From Castor canadensis (taxonomy: Eukaryota; Chordata; Mammalia; Rodentia; Castoridae), in assembly GCF_047511655.1 (NCBI RefSeq), contig NC_133394.1:143877343-143941342 (forward strand): a DNA stretch of 64,000 bases. The letters run 5' to 3'. This document shows, one piece after another, positions 32,830-45,009 of this stretch; the stretch's first letter is position 1; the number at the start of each line of letters is the position of its first letter. The notes under the pieces were generated by a model. It saw only the letters and a program-made list of their open reading frames with translations, was not told the origin of the DNA and ran no database searches. The position numbers and the translations under genes are program-made.

Positions 32830-34655
32830 TATTCCATTGTTGCTCGCTTTCTCTACCCCTGCTTCCAAAAGAACTCACAGCTCGTTGTCAACAGGCCTCC
32901 ATGTAGGAGGGGAGAAAATGTCCAAGGATGGCTTCTCGTTCTGCTCTTTCCAAGTCATCCCCTAGTGGGACCCACTCCAGGTTCCCTCCATAGTGTTACC
33001 CACTGTCAATACCTGACGCTTATTGAAATGTAACGATTAGGATCCCTGTTTTCGTGTAGGAATGGCCAAGCATGGCAGGACGTACTACTATGTGTTGAGG
33101 CTTCACAAATGGTAATAGAGGAGGCAGGATTGGCACTCAGGAGTTCTGGCAGTTGAGACCACTGGCTTGAGGATGCGAACCAGAGTTGTCCATAACTATC
33201 GACCATGCAGGACCCCTGCCCTTGCAGAGCTCATGTCTGGGTTGGGGGAGAAAGGCCTGGTTATTAAGCACAGAACCCTGTGATAGCAGCTGTAATGGAA
33301 GGAGTAGGAAGGCACATGGAAAACCAGAAAGAAGCAGTAGGAGCTGCTAGGAAATCTGGGGTTGAAATTCACAGAGGAGGTGAAACTAGAGCTGAATTCT
33401 GAAGAGAGAATCTTTAGGAATGAAAAGGAGCAAAGCAGAGGCATGTTGGCTGTGTGACAGCATGTATGACAGTGAAGACATGTGAAAGTTCCAGAAGCTG
33501 AGCGTGGTCAGGTGACTCGGATGGGGTGTGATACATGGGTAGAATTGCTGTTAGTCATTTACACGTTAGTAGGAAGAATATGAAGGTGTTTTGAGTCAAG
33601 ATTGAGGAATAAGGATGAATTGCCCCCAATGCCTTGTTACAATTTCACCAAGAGGAGAAAGTGAAGAGCCAGTGCTGGTTAAAAACAACAAAAACAATGA
33701 CAAACCCATTGTCCTTCAGCTTCCTTAGCATCTCTGATGGTGGTACAGAGAAATGGCAGTGGGGCACAAAGTGAGCCTTTTTTATTTTTGGTAGTACTGG
33801 GGTTTGAACTCAGGGTCTTATGCTTTGGCACTCTAACACTTGAGCCACACCACCAGCTGCAAAGACAGCCTTTTACTCTCACCACCATCCGAGGATATAC
33901 ACTGAGGGATACAGGAGGTCAATCCACAGTGCGGCAGCCTCCCTGTGACTTTTGGAGGACACTATTAACACCATAAAACTAACAAGTGTCTCTTGCCGCT
34001 CCGTCCCAGGCTCCCTCATGGATATTCTGCTTCCATTCATTCACTCACTTATTCATATGGCGTAAGGATCTCAGACTCCTCTCAGCCTGCACTCGGGGCA
34101 TTGGACGCACAGCAATGCACCAAGAATGCCGCTCTGTCCTCATAGTTCTTAGTGATGGGGGAAGAGATGCTAAAGGCAATTTTATAATAGTTAGAGAGGA
34201 GCAGAGAAGCAAGGCGGAGGGTAAGAGTGAAAGATGGTAAAGACTTTGGATGGCTTGGTCAGGGGAAGCCTCTCTCTGGAGATGAATTTTAAGCCTAGAC
34301 CTAAATAGAGGAATTGAGTCAGGTGACATTCAGGGGTAAAAATATTCCAAATCAAGGGAAGAGTCAGAGTAAATGCCCTGACATCTCAGTTAAGTTTTTT
34401 TTATCTCCTACTATCTTCTACTATTTTCCAAGTCCTTCTCCAGAGCAGGAAATAGAAGCAAAGAAAACAGAAAAAAAAAAAATCCTCAGTCTTCATGACA
34501 CATTCCTACGATTGGGATCATGCTTACCATGTTGGAGTGATGCCAAAGATTGTGGTGTGATTGTAGGATTGGACCCAGGGCCTCATGTGTGATACCTACC
34601 ACCAACTCGGGGAGAACCAACCCAGCATCTCAGGTCCTCCCTGCTACAGACTGGT
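32830..34655. other. Intergenic with L2-class relics
   Basis: Around 33220-33560 and 34120-34380, phrases such as 'ggaaaaccagaaagaagcag', 'ctgaattctgaagagagaat', 'gaagcctctctctggagatg' and 'aaaatattccaaatcaaggg' look like the same old interspersed family (L2-like). A similar pattern recurs at about 49890-50060 and 61540-61780. A SINE unit lies at 33775-33862. Nothing else recognised. Confidence 0.4.
33775..33862 (-). mobile_element. ID-like SINE right unit, minus strand
   Basis: 'ttttggtagtactggggttt', then gaactcagggtcttatgc, then ctctaacacttgagccacac, then caccagctg. Confidence 0.8.
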
Positions 34656-34659
34656 GCCA

Positions 34660-35005
34660 CACACAGGTCCATGTGTAGAAGGACTGGTCTCCAGCTTTGG
34701 GGTGCTGTTGGGAAGTGGGATCCTTTAAGAGCTGGAGCCCAGTAGAAGGAAGTTACGTCACTGAGAGTGTGCCCCTAAAGGGAATATTGTGAAGCCCTTC
34801 TCTTCGTTCTCTCTTTGCTTCCTGGCTGTCATGAAGTGAGCAGTCCTTCTCTACCACCTGCTCTTATCATGATATGCCGTGCCAGCAGAGACCCACAGTG
34901 ACAGGACCAAGGGAACAACTGAAACATCTGAAACCATGAGCCAAAAATATAGTTTTTTAGCTCAAATATTTGTTATAGTGACTGAAAGCTGACTAACGTA
35001 CTCTG
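34660..35005 (+). mobile_element. MaLR-like LTR, plus orientation
   Basis: Ordered phrases: 'ctggtctccagctttggggt', gctgttgggaagtggga, ctttaagagctggagccca, 'tctctttgcttcctggctgt catgaagtgagcag', gaaaccatgagccaaaa, ending 'gactgaaagctgactaacgta'. This is a very common mammalian LTR type; the family name is from memory. Confidence 0.6.
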
Positions 35006-35009
35006 CCAA

Positions 35010-36925
35010 GCTCCCTCTGGCCACAGCAAAGGAGGCAATGAACCCTTGAGGTCCCCTGTTTCTCAGCTCTGTGGCCTTCTACTTAATAGACACAACTCAA
35101 TACAGCAGAGCCCTGAGACAGGAGAAGACTCAAAACTTCCGCAGTCACTAAATACAAATTCTGGTCTGGTCTGAGTTGGTATAAACTTACTAGAGAACCC
35201 ACTTGATCAAAGCTTCTTCAGGTCCCTTCCAGGCCATGGGGTTGACTGGTTCCACTACCCTCCTGGCCTTTAGTCACTGGCAGAACTGGGAGGAATTTTG
35301 CCTTCCAACATGGTGGGGTCAGTTGGACCTGAGCCCTTGAAGACTGTAGCCAGTCTCTGGGTCAGTTATTTAACCCTCTTGTGTACAATGGGATAATGAA
35401 CTTCAACTTTAATGCTTGCTGGAAGACTGATAGGTTAGTACCTAAAGTACCTATTAGTGCCTCTCTGAAGTGTAGTCGGTGTTCAACACAAGTGACCACC
35501 TCAAATCCGCAGCGTAAGACTGTAATGTGGAGGGAGGTGAAATATTTACTAACGAAAACTCTACCTGAAGGAGAAGAGAACCCTTGGTCTGGATGCTCAC
35601 AAGCCCCTTCTACCTCTGATCCTCCTGATTTTCTTCACTTGGTGAAAGAGGAGTGACATTCATGGTCTTCAGATGTGAGCCAAACTTGAATGTGAACATA
35701 ATCCATCATTCCCTTCCATGTCCTTACAGAGAGAACTTTCTGGAAGTTAACACTCCCATCATAATCACATCCTGAGGGGATATTTTAAGATGACAGTGAA
35801 GAAGAAAAGAAATAATGACACCACAGACTTTATTTTGGCTTCTGTCTACTTTGCCACTCTATAATTTTTCCATGAGGATTTTTCAGATATAAAGTAGTTT
35901 TTGTGTGTGTGCATGCTCCTTGAGATATGACTCCCCTTGATTGCAAGAGATAGGAAGTTTTTAGGTAGGCAAGAGGCACTGACGGGTGGCATATCTACAT
36001 CCCTTGAAACCACTTGAAAGTGGGAAAGTCTCTCTTCCCTTACAAACCCACATCTCAGCAGAGGGAGGGCCTCTTTCCTCGGGCACCCCTGGCTCTGTGT
36101 GGTAACTCAATCACTAGTGCAGACTTGAATCACTGGAATCCAGCACATCTCACCTGGCCTCCTTCCCATCCACCTTCTTCCCCAAACTCCCTCTTAAATT
36201 GCTTTTGGCAGAACAAGCAAGATATACCAAAGCTTTGGGGCTTACCTTGAAATGTCTCCTTCAAAAATATGTCATGCAAGAAAATACTAGGTGCCATCTA
36301 AGTAAGGAATCATAATGGCAAGGAGGGAGAAGAGTCTACAGTGGGGCCAGTTTGGAACATGGAAGGTTTGAGCTGGATTATCCAGTTTTCATAACATAGT
36401 TGGAAATACAGATGATAACATAGCACAGATGAAGTCTACCACTTCCACCACCACAGTACTGGCACTTAGTGTGTAGCTGGCACATGGTACATCTTCCCTA
36501 AATATTGGTTGAGTGAATAAAAGAGAAGAGAAATCATGGTGAGAACAAAGATTGTGGCCTTCAGGGTAAAGAAAACAGGTTTGAGTTTCCAGTTGTGTGA
36601 CTTGGAAAGTGTTATTTCATCCCACTTCCCCATCTAAAAAATGGATCTAGAAGTGTGTGCCCAATAATTAGTGTCTAAAGAGTTTTGTTATAAGTGAGTG
36701 AATAAACGGGCCAATTACTGAAGAGAGGAGATGAGAAGGCGATTTTCTAGGAAAACTCCATAGGCTCAAGCAAGCATGGCTACCTTGTGAAACATCTTGG
36801 CTGTGGCACCCTCTGCCTACAGGCCAGTTCTCTCCCACTGGCTCCTCCTCTTTAGCCTCCTCAGCTGCTTCCTCCTCCTCACTGCCCCTCTACTACAGCT
36901 AGAATGTTCCAGGCTTGGTCATGCT
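35010..36925. other. Intergenic, only short MIR/L2-like traces
   Basis: MIR-like phrases occur near 35330-35480 ('gtctctgggtcagttattta'), 36420-36530 ('ctaaatattggttgagtgaa') and 36560-36700. I see no gene. Confidence 0.4.
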
Positions 36926-36929
36926 CCCT

Positions 36930-37765
36930 GGGTCATTTCTTCTTGGTCACTTTTATGTACCATCCACATACTGATGGCTGCCACACTCATATCTCCAGTC
37001 AGCCTCAGTCTTGACCTCCAACAGTTCATCTGGAGTCTTAAACCTTGCATGTGCAAAACTCACTTCTGATCGTCCCCCCAAATTCCTGCTCCTCCCCCAC
37101 TCAGTTCACAGTGACTCCACCCTTCCAGTCACTCAGATCAGAAGCCTTCCGGCGTCCTCTGTGGCTCTTCTCGTGCTGTGTATCCAATTCACCAACTCAT
37201 CCTGCCTTCTCCACCTTCAAACCATGTTACAACGCACAGGACATGACAGCCACCACAGTCAGATCACACCCAAGGCTCTTTTCCCAGATTACTGCAATAG
37301 TGTTCCTCCTTCTGGCATTGTCCCTTGCAGTCTATTCTAGCACAGCAAATCTTCTGCTTTGGTCACTTTTCACTTCAATGGTTCATCATCTCAGAGTCAT
37401 CACCAAAAATTCTTGCAATTCTTACAAAGCTATGTGACCCAGCTCCCCTCACTTTGATCTTACCTTTTTGATCTTACCTTAGTTACTTTGGTCCATCCTA
37501 TTCCTGAAATTGACCCATTACTCTTCTGCCTCAGGCCCTTTGTACTTACTCGTTACTGTACCAGGAGAGCTTCCTACCTTCTTTCAGATCTCTGCTCAAT
37601 CCTACTCTATTTTTCCCCATCCCACTTATCACTAAGAGATATGCACTGTAATTGCTTATTCACTATATTTACTTATTTCACTGGCTGTTTATTGTCTGTC
37701 TCCTGCCAGCATGTAAGCTCCCTGGAAGCAGAGACTCTGTTTCAGTCACTGGTGATTCTTTAACA
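36930..37765 (+). mobile_element. L2 LINE 3' fragment
   Basis: A long CT-rich, translated-looking stretch includes 'ctcaggccctttgtacttac', 'ttcagatctctgctcaatcc', 'tgccagcatgtaagctccct' and 'gaagcagagactctgtttca', typical of the L2 3' end. Frame-broken. Confidence 0.6.
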
Positions 37766-37799
37766 TTTCATGCAATACCTGGATCTCCCATCCACATGC

Positions 37800-37874
37800 C
37801 AACTAGGCCTGAGCCTGCTTGGCTTCCGAGATGAGATGAGATCGGGCACATTCAGTGCGGTATGGCTGCAGATC
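37800..37874 (-). pseudogene. 5S rRNA pseudogene fragment
   Basis: The reverse complement of this stretch matches roughly the first 70-75 nt of 5S rRNA: the start region (reverse 'ggtatggctgcaga') and the central 'gcttggcttccgagat' with 'gagatcgggcacattca' are clear. About ten substitutions; the 3' third of 5S, including much of the internal promoter C box, is missing, so it is not a functional gene. Confidence 0.85.
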
Positions 37875-37899
37875 GACACCTGAATCTCAATACATAACC

Positions 37900-37962
37900 T
37901 TCCTTCCTCTCTTCCTCCCTCCCTGTCCTCCTCCTCCTCTTCCTCCCCCTCCTCCTTCTTCA
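37900..37962. repeat. CT-rich simple repeat
   Basis: cttccttcctctcttcctcc-type pyrimidine tract, directly downstream of the 5S fragment. Confidence 0.85.
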
Positions 37963-37969
37963 GAAGCTG

Positions 37970-38058
37970 GGGGCTCAGTGGTACAGGAGTTGCCTAGCAT
38001 GTGTTAGGCCCTGGTTCTAGCTATCCCCAGTACCCCCAGCCCCCCCTCAAAAAAAGCT
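37970..38058 (+). mobile_element. ID-like SINE unit
   Basis: 'agctgggggctcagtggtac', then ttgcctagcatgtgttaggc, then ccagtacccccagcc, then an A-rich end. Confidence 0.7.
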
Positions 38059-38059
38059 G

Positions 38060-39278
38060 AAAACTCCCAAGTGACCATGCGTTTGGTATATACTGCTGCC
38101 GAGTACAGTTAGAGAAGCATCAAGTGTCATTGGTGGAAATGGGAGCAGTTGTCAGAAGGTCAGAGAAGGGTTCTCTGAAGAGGCGACAGCTGTGCTGACT
38201 TTAGGGTAAAACTGCCTGGGCAAAACAAGAATCAGTGGGGAGCGGCCCAGGTGGGGCTGTGGAGGGAATGTTCTCGACTGTAATAATAATGGCCAGGGTG
38301 TCAATCTGCGGCCCCAGAGTCCTCTGATTTTAAGCCCCACCCCCTTCAGCCTAATCTGCACAAGGAGGTGGCACCTTCAGGTCTAAGCAGTCCTAGATAA
38401 GCTGGGGACTCTGTGGGTAGAGAGTTTCCCACTGTGGCTGCTTTTGGGTGTAGACGTTAAGTGGGGGCATGATAGGTTATCTGGACGCTTCTCTGGGTGT
38501 CCCAGGTGAACAGGGAATGCTTCTGGCTTCCCACTCTTCTCAAGGTTTAGCACCGCCCGGCACAGGGCAGCTACTCAATAAATGTCAAGGATTATGACAG
38601 GATTGCTCAATCTGGTGACAACTTGGGCTGATAATGTCTAGTGATGGGGACTAGCCTGTGCATTTAGAATACGTATCAGCATCCCTGGTCCTTAGACCTC
38701 AGGTGACTAGAACCACTTTCCCCCAATTGTGACAAACAAAGATATTTCCAGGTGTTCCTAAATGGCCCCTGGGGACAGACTCACCAGCTGGTTGAGAGCA
38801 ACTGGACTGTGAGAAAGCAATGGCACATTCCCAGGTCCCCTGGCTACTTCTACCATATGTGTCCTGCTGGGGAGAGGGAGAGAGAGAGAAGTGCAAAGGT
38901 GACTCTGCAGACAAGTCTTTTGCCATTGGATGCAAGGAAGGTGTGCTCTGGATGAGCATGACAAGGAAGATGTGAGTCTGCTGCTCTCTGGCCTGTCTTT
39001 GATGTTAGGGTCTATACAGCTAGCTATTTTATTTATGTTGTACATCCTCTTGCTAATAAGACAATACCCTCGTTTTATAAAGAAAAGAAGTTTATTGTGG
39101 GCCCTGATTCTTGTCAAAGGGGATGCATTTTGTGAGACTTTCTTGCTGGCAGAGTTCCCTAAGGTGGTGCAAGCAATATAGGGTTTAGGCCAGGTGTTAG
39201 GAGGCCCAGTGGCTGAGAAAGATGGCTGGGATGATGCTATGGAATTACAGCCTGGCCTACTGACATTAATAGGGGGAC
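38060..39278. other. Intergenic, partly transposon-like
   Basis: Around 39075-39250 (agaagtttattgtgggccct...) resembles an internal part of a MaLR/LTR repeat on the minus strand. A 186-codon open frame on the minus strand (38758-39318) runs through it; I do not regard it as a gene. Confidence 0.4.
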
Positions 39279-39639
39279 TGTGACAGACAGCAGGGGCTTG
39301 CTGACCAGCAGCTCCCACAGCTGCTGGAAAATGACAGGCATGGTTTGATGATCAAAGCAGTGAAGTCCCCTATCTGACATGTGGGAGAAGTTAATGACAC
39401 ATAACCCAGTTTTCCAGGACCTATCACCCCCATATCCACAGGCCCCAAAAGAAGCTTGAAGCTTTGGGATCTCCAGCTCAGCACTCCTTCTTCAGCCTGC
39501 CCATTCTGAAGAAGAATTGCTATGTATTAATAAACCTGGTCCTGCTTAAGTCTCCTTGGTGTCTGTCCTTGAATACTTTCTCCAATAAGACTAAGAGCTT
39601 TCTGACCCCAAGACCCAGTGACTTGAATCTGGTGACACA
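39279..39639 (+). mobile_element. Probable solo LTR
   Basis: Ends TGTGACAG...GGTGACACA are short inverted repeats. AATAAA lies at 39529 with a T/G-rich U5-like part after it (tctccttggtgtctgtcctt). I could not find a clear target-site duplication. Confidence 0.4.
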
Positions 39640-40239
39640 ACATATCAAATGGCCAGGGATGGGACCAGTGTGAGACCTAGCCAAATTGGATTTTATAGCA
39701 GGCCCACTCTTGAGATAACCCATTAACCATTATCCTGCAACCATGTTAGTTAAATTAATCTACACATCAGAGTAGATGTGTAGACCTCTTAAAGGTCCCA
39801 CCTTGTGATTCTCATACTGGGGATTCAATTTCAACATCAGTTTTGGAGGAGACAGATCATAGGACCCCCACTGAGAGCAGCCAAGGTGGAGGACAATCCC
39901 CGATCCCCTCAACACGAGGGTGCCCAGCATACATAGGGAAATGACTCAGTGCTAAGCGTGGGAGGGGTGAAGGGGTGGTCATGGCTCCAGAGCAGGAGCA
40001 GGTGTGAAGGCTGAACAGGACAAAACGGTCATAACTAGAGTTTCTTAGGCACTTCTTGCATGCGAGGGGCAGTGGTTCTCTACCCTGGCAGCAGGTCAGA
40101 ATCATCTGGGGAGCTTTAGAAAATCCTGTTGCCCCGACTACACCCGTCACACTGGGACCATGGGGTGGGTAACTGGGAGATTTCCAAGCACCTTGTGTGA
40201 CTGGCATGGCCGCCCAAGATGAGCTCCACTTTGCAGGGC

Positions 40240-40420
40240 ACCATGGCATCATCTCATTTCATTTCCACAACCACCCTATTGTGGAGACTATCCTAAGGAA
40301 CCAGAGGGACAGGAAATTTCGTCACTTGACAGCGTCAGAGTTTGTAAGAGGCAGCCTGTCCCCAGAACCATGCCCTGGACCAGTCACACAGACACGGGGC
40401 ACCTGCTAGTGAGGTACCAC
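40240..40420 (+). mobile_element. MIR fragment
   Basis: 'catcatctcatttcatttcc', then acaaccaccctattgtgg, then gaaccagagggacaggaaa, then 'gtcacttgacagcgtcagag', in MIR order. Confidence 0.55.
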
Positions 40421-40723
40421 CATGCACTGGAAAAAGAAGCGACCTCTGCTTGAAACCTACTCTGCCTCCCGCTGCCTGGGGAGGCCTCGAACAGCCGTTT
40501 CACTTCTTGGATTCTCTTAACCTTCTAGTCCATGCCCTGGGGGGCGTGGTCCCCACTGCAGAATGTTCAAGGAGTCAATGAGGTGGTGATTCTGAAGCTG
40601 CTTAGAACATTTCTGGATTTAGCACAGTGGTTGCTTATTTATCCTTATTATTAGACCACATGGCCAATCACTGTAGCCAAGAGATATTAACATGATAAAG
40701 GGTAGATATCAAGAGTCAAATTC

Positions 40724-40918
40724 AGGGGTGGGCCTGGTGGTGCATGCCTATAATCCCAGCTACTCAGGAGGCAGAGGCAGGAGGATTACGGCGGAGGCTG
40801 ACTGAGGCAATGTTAGCACAGGTCCCTATCTGACAAGCAAGCTAAAAGAGCTGGGGGAGAGTGCTTGCTTAGCAAGGCTGAAGGCCCTGAATTCAATCCC
40901 CAATGTTGAAAGAAAAAA
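40724..40918 (+). mobile_element. Composite SINE (left plus ID-like right unit)
   Basis: 'gtgggcctggtggtgcatgc', ctataatcccagctactcag, gaggcagaggcaggagg. The right unit is 'gctgggggagagtgcttgct ... ctgaattcaatcccc' plus an A-rich tail. Confidence 0.8.
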
Positions 40919-41111
40919 GTCAAATGCAAAGGCCACACTGAGACAGATTCCAGGAGGAAGGACCAGGACCAGAGAGACAGGATTCAGGAGGCACCAGGCC
41001 AGGACAGCCAGGGGCATGGCAGGGAGCCATGCCAAACAGTGTGTCCCTTTGTCACCTGCACGCTCACCCCCAAATGCTGGAGACTAATCATGGTTCAAAA
41101 GTGGGGAAAAT

Positions 41112-41310
41112 ACTGGGCCCCAGTGTCTCACGCCTGTGATCCTATCTACTCAGGAGGCAGAAATCAGGAGGATTGTGGTTCAAAGCCAGTGTCAGCAAAC
41201 AGTTTGGGAGACACTAACTTGAAAAACCCCATCACAAAAAAAGAGGCTGGTGGAGTGGCTCAAGGTGTAGGCCCTGAGTTCAAACCCCAGCACCGCAAAA
41301 AAAAAAAAAG
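41112..41310 (+). mobile_element. Composite SINE (left plus ID-like right unit)
   Basis: 'ctgggccccagtgtctcacg', then cctgtgatcctatctactc. The right unit is 'ggctggtggagtggctcaag', then gttcaaaccccagcaccg and poly(A). Confidence 0.85.
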
Positions 41311-41506
41311 TGGTGAAAGTTTTGTAGCTACCCCTCTCCCTTAGTATTTCTCTTTCCTGCCTCTGTCCCCAACCTGTGCCCATTTTCTCCCAAGCCCTGC
41401 AGGGCAAAATTCAATAAATAAATTATATTTGCTGAAAAGAAGCTCAGGTGGGAGTCTTCATTCTCTAGCTTGATGCATATATACCTTCAACCAGAACAAC
41501 TTGTCT

Positions 41507-41585
<79 letters not shown>
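41507..41585. repeat. (TG)12(AG)27 compound microsatellite
   Basis: An uninterrupted TG tract (41507-41530) joins an uninterrupted AG tract (41531-41585). Purity suggests it is young and polymorphic. Confidence 0.97.
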
Positions 41586-41589
<4 letters not shown>

Positions 41590-41592
41590 TTT

Positions 41593-41675
41593 GTTTGAGA
41601 TAGTGTTTTGAGAACTATTTGCCCAGGCTGACTTCAAACCACCATCCTCTCGATCTCTGCCTCCTTTAGTGCAAA
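41593..41675 (-). mobile_element. SINE left unit fragment, minus strand
   Basis: 'tttgagatagtgttttgaga', then actatttgcccaggctgac, then ttcaaaccaccatcctctcg. The GA tract abuts its end. Confidence 0.6.
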
Positions 41676-42159
41676 TCATCTTTTAAAAAGAGAACATTGA
41701 AAGAATGGAGGGACAGAGGAAGAAAGAATCTGCTATTCATTGTTTAGATTTCAAGAATAATATACATGCATGACCGTAGATCAAGAAACTACACAGAGAC
41801 CCAGCCAAGTCAAAGGGAGAAAGCATGACCCCATCCCTTTGAAGTTGACTGTTCAGATTTGAGTGTATAGCCCTCAAATCCCTCAAATCCTCCTTTAGAT
41901 GTGTAAAGAAATCTTAAATTGATTAATGTATCACAGGGTTTTATAAGTTTTTTATTTAAAATATCATGACCCCCACAAAAAAAATCTATGAGAATGCTGG
42001 TACACTTGCTTCTCTTGCTTTTGCAAGATCCTTAAAAGTCTAAGCAGTATTCAGTACGTGATATCAGTAAATTATCCTACTGTTGGAAAGTCAGTTCATT
42101 ATCATAGACAATGCTGTCAAAAAAATCAAAAAACAAAACAAAACAAACAAACAAAAACC

Positions 42160-42606
42160 ATCTCCAGCTGGGAGCCTGTGATTCACGTGTATAATCCTAG
42201 CTAAGTAGAGATCATGAGGATTGCAGTTCAAGGCTAATCCTGGCAAAAAATTTGCAAAAGCCCATCTCAACCAATAGCTGGGTGCAGTGGCACACACCTG
42301 TCATCCCAGCTACGTGGAAGGCTGAGATCAGGAAGATAATAATTTTAGGCCACCCATCAAAAAAAGTTTGCGAGACCCCCATCTCAATGAAAAATAGCTG
42401 AGTGCAGTGGCACACACCTGTCATCTCAGCTACAGCAAGAAGCCTAGAAAAGGAAGACTGCAGTCCAGGTCAGCTGGGATAGAAAGCCTAGCTCCAAAAT
42501 ACAGAGCAAAAAATGACTGGGGTATGGCTCAAACAGTAGAGTGCCTTCTTAGAAAGAGTCAAGCCCTGAGTTCAAACCCCAGTATTGCCACCAAAAAAAA
42601 AAAAAT
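42160..42606 (+). mobile_element. Multimeric composite SINE, left-left-left-right
   Basis: Three successive 7SL/B1/Alu-like left units start near 42165 (gctgggagcctgtgattcac), 42278 (agctgggtgcagtggcacac) and 42397 (agctgagtgcagtggcacac). One ID-like right unit follows (gactggggtatggctcaaac, gttcaaaccccagtattgcc) with a 13-A tail. Length about 445 bp, the longest form in the window. Confidence 0.8.
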
Positions 42607-42609
42607 TCT

Positions 42610-45005
42610 TCAAAGAGAAATATTTTTCTTTTTTTAAACATTCAAGAATATTCTTTTCTTTAGGACAAATTCCTGGGAGGCAGAATGAAAAGTCCAAGAT
42701 TTTGAAAACATTTTGCATTATTGAAAAATTCCAACATTCCTAAGTAGAGAGATGAGTGTAATGAATGTCTAAAGACTGTCACCAAGTTCAAACACCTATC
42801 ACCTCAAGGCCAGCCTCATGGCATCTTACACATCCCACTTATTCCCACCCACTGGACTGTGTTGAAACAAATCCTAGACATCAAATCTTTTCATTCATAA
42901 ATATTTCAACACTTATCTCTAGAAGATAAGGGCAGAGTGTACTCATGTTTAATGTTCTTGGTACATATTGCCAAGGTGCCTGCCAAAGGAGTTTGCAATA
43001 ATCTCCATTCCTATCAGCAGTATGAGAACCTAGCCATTTCTCCCCACTCTTGACACCCTGGGTTCCAGTTAAGGTGGGAGGACGTCAAACGAAGTTGATC
43101 AATAGTTCAATAGAGGTCACTAAAACCAACGTTGGAGAAGCTGAAAGGATAAACAGGGCTCAGCAAGGCAACCCAAGAGTCCAAGGCTCCACTCAGCACA
43201 AAGACTGGGGACACAGGGGAAGAGGTGAAGTGACCAGAGCCCAGGGACCAGGACATCCTGCAGAACCTGTGAACCGTGGCAGGCCTGGAAGGAGAAACCA
43301 CCTGAGTAAGACATTGCTAGAAATGCCACAAGAACAGAGAAGCCATGTCTTGACTGTTCCCATCGGCCAAACCTAACCTAAAGTCATGGCCAAGGAGCCT
43401 AGGAAATGAGTCTGATCGTCCCCTCCCCTAGCCACTGCAACCAAAGCAGCTGGGGAGAGGGAAGGGAATGGGTCTGAGAGCCAAGAGGCCAGGGAAGAGC
43501 AGCACTGTGGGCATCAGTGCCTCAGCTCAGTTTTGTTACTTCACATGAACTACTGTGGCCAAAACAGATCTGTAAGTCATCCGGGCAGTCAGGATTGCAG
43601 GCTGCAAAGACAGAAGACACACGCTCGTGAGGAGAAGACAAATTAGAGCGGTCCGTTTTGAGGGCATCTGTTAGTAGCTCTCAAAAATTAAAATCACAAT
43701 GTATTATAGAGAGTCGTGCTGCATCTATTTGCACGTCACAAAGGTGTGTGTGGAAGGGCGCTCATGATGGTATTGATTACATTATCAAAATATGGAAACG
43801 GTGACTCCTTGGGATGATTCTAAAAGATGCAGGTAAACAAGTAAAGATGACGAGCCCAGTCTGCTCATGGTACTTTTCACGTGTCCAGAAGTTAATCTGA
43901 ATGTAAAGTGCTTCTCCAATGGTAACTCATTACTTCTCAAATCACTGAAAATGATGACAGCAAGAGAAGGCAGATGGCTGGAACAGGAGAGAGATCTCTG
44001 TACCCTTTGTACTTAAAAATTTGCTCACTGTGATTTGCACTAGGCTAATCATAAGAAATCACCAATGGCTGGTCTAAAATGACCATGTGGTTCAAACTAA
44101 TATTCCTTTTGGAATTAAAAAAATAGCTAATTTTAAAAAGACCAATGGGAAGAGCCAAAGTTGGTAGTGTGCACTTGAAGCTGGCTCATGATAAGCGGTT
44201 CCATGTTCCCTCAGAATTAAATTTGAAAGGCTAGGGTATAACCCCGTGAGCTGGAGTTTCCCCACCCAGGGTCTTCTGCTGACTCTTGATGCATTGTCAC
44301 CTTTAAAGTAGCCCAGTGAGCGAGGGCAAGAGACAGATTGGAGCTCTGAATGCTTCTCTGTCATTCTGAGTGCTGCCAAAGGCACACAACAAAGCCAAAG
44401 TGGGAAGCCAATGATCCCTCTGCCTTTCTTTGGGGGTATTGTGCAGATATCTGTTCACAGAGCTTAAGTATAAAGGTCTTCCCTCCGACAGATTAAAAAA
44501 AGAAAGAAAGAAACTTGAGCAACCTTGACAGCTTCTGATGAAAAATTCCCCAAGGCCCTTTATGTTCCAAAGGCTGCCAGGGACTCCTGGGGCCTCCAGT
44601 GAGTGACTGGAGTTGCTAGGAGTCAGCAGGTGCATGGCACAGAGTAGCAGCTGGACAGCAAAGGACTGGAGGAGGTGAAAAGAACACCAGGAAGTGTAGA
44701 GTGCACTGGTGGGCATTAAGTGCCTTCCTTGCTTTATGTCATAGCACTCACATCAGGAAGAACTGGTGCCTTGCGCCCATTTCACAGGTGAGAAAAATGA
44801 GGTCCAACAGCCAGAAGGCCATACCAAACCTCTGTCTCTCAGTCCAAAGCTCGTTCTCCTAAAGGTCACACTGGAGATAAGAAATATTGAGGCTGACAGC
44901 TGGTGAAAGATGATACCAGCTAGGCAAGGCCAGTGCTCAACAGGGTATAGTTCATGGGCACAGGCGTTTGGGGATGGGATGGGGCAGTGGTCAGCACATG
45001 GCACC
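42610..45005. other. Intergenic, nothing recognised
   Basis: No gene, and no repeat family I can name with confidence. Open frames reach 137 codons (minus, 44303-44716) but show no domain or conserved motif. Confidence 0.45.
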
Positions 45006-45009
45006 AGGC

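Noticed and set aside
38758-39318. 186-codon open frame, minus strand
   Set aside because: Low-complexity, Ser-rich translation. Part of it runs through LTR-like repeat sequence; no family resemblance and no promoter or splice context.
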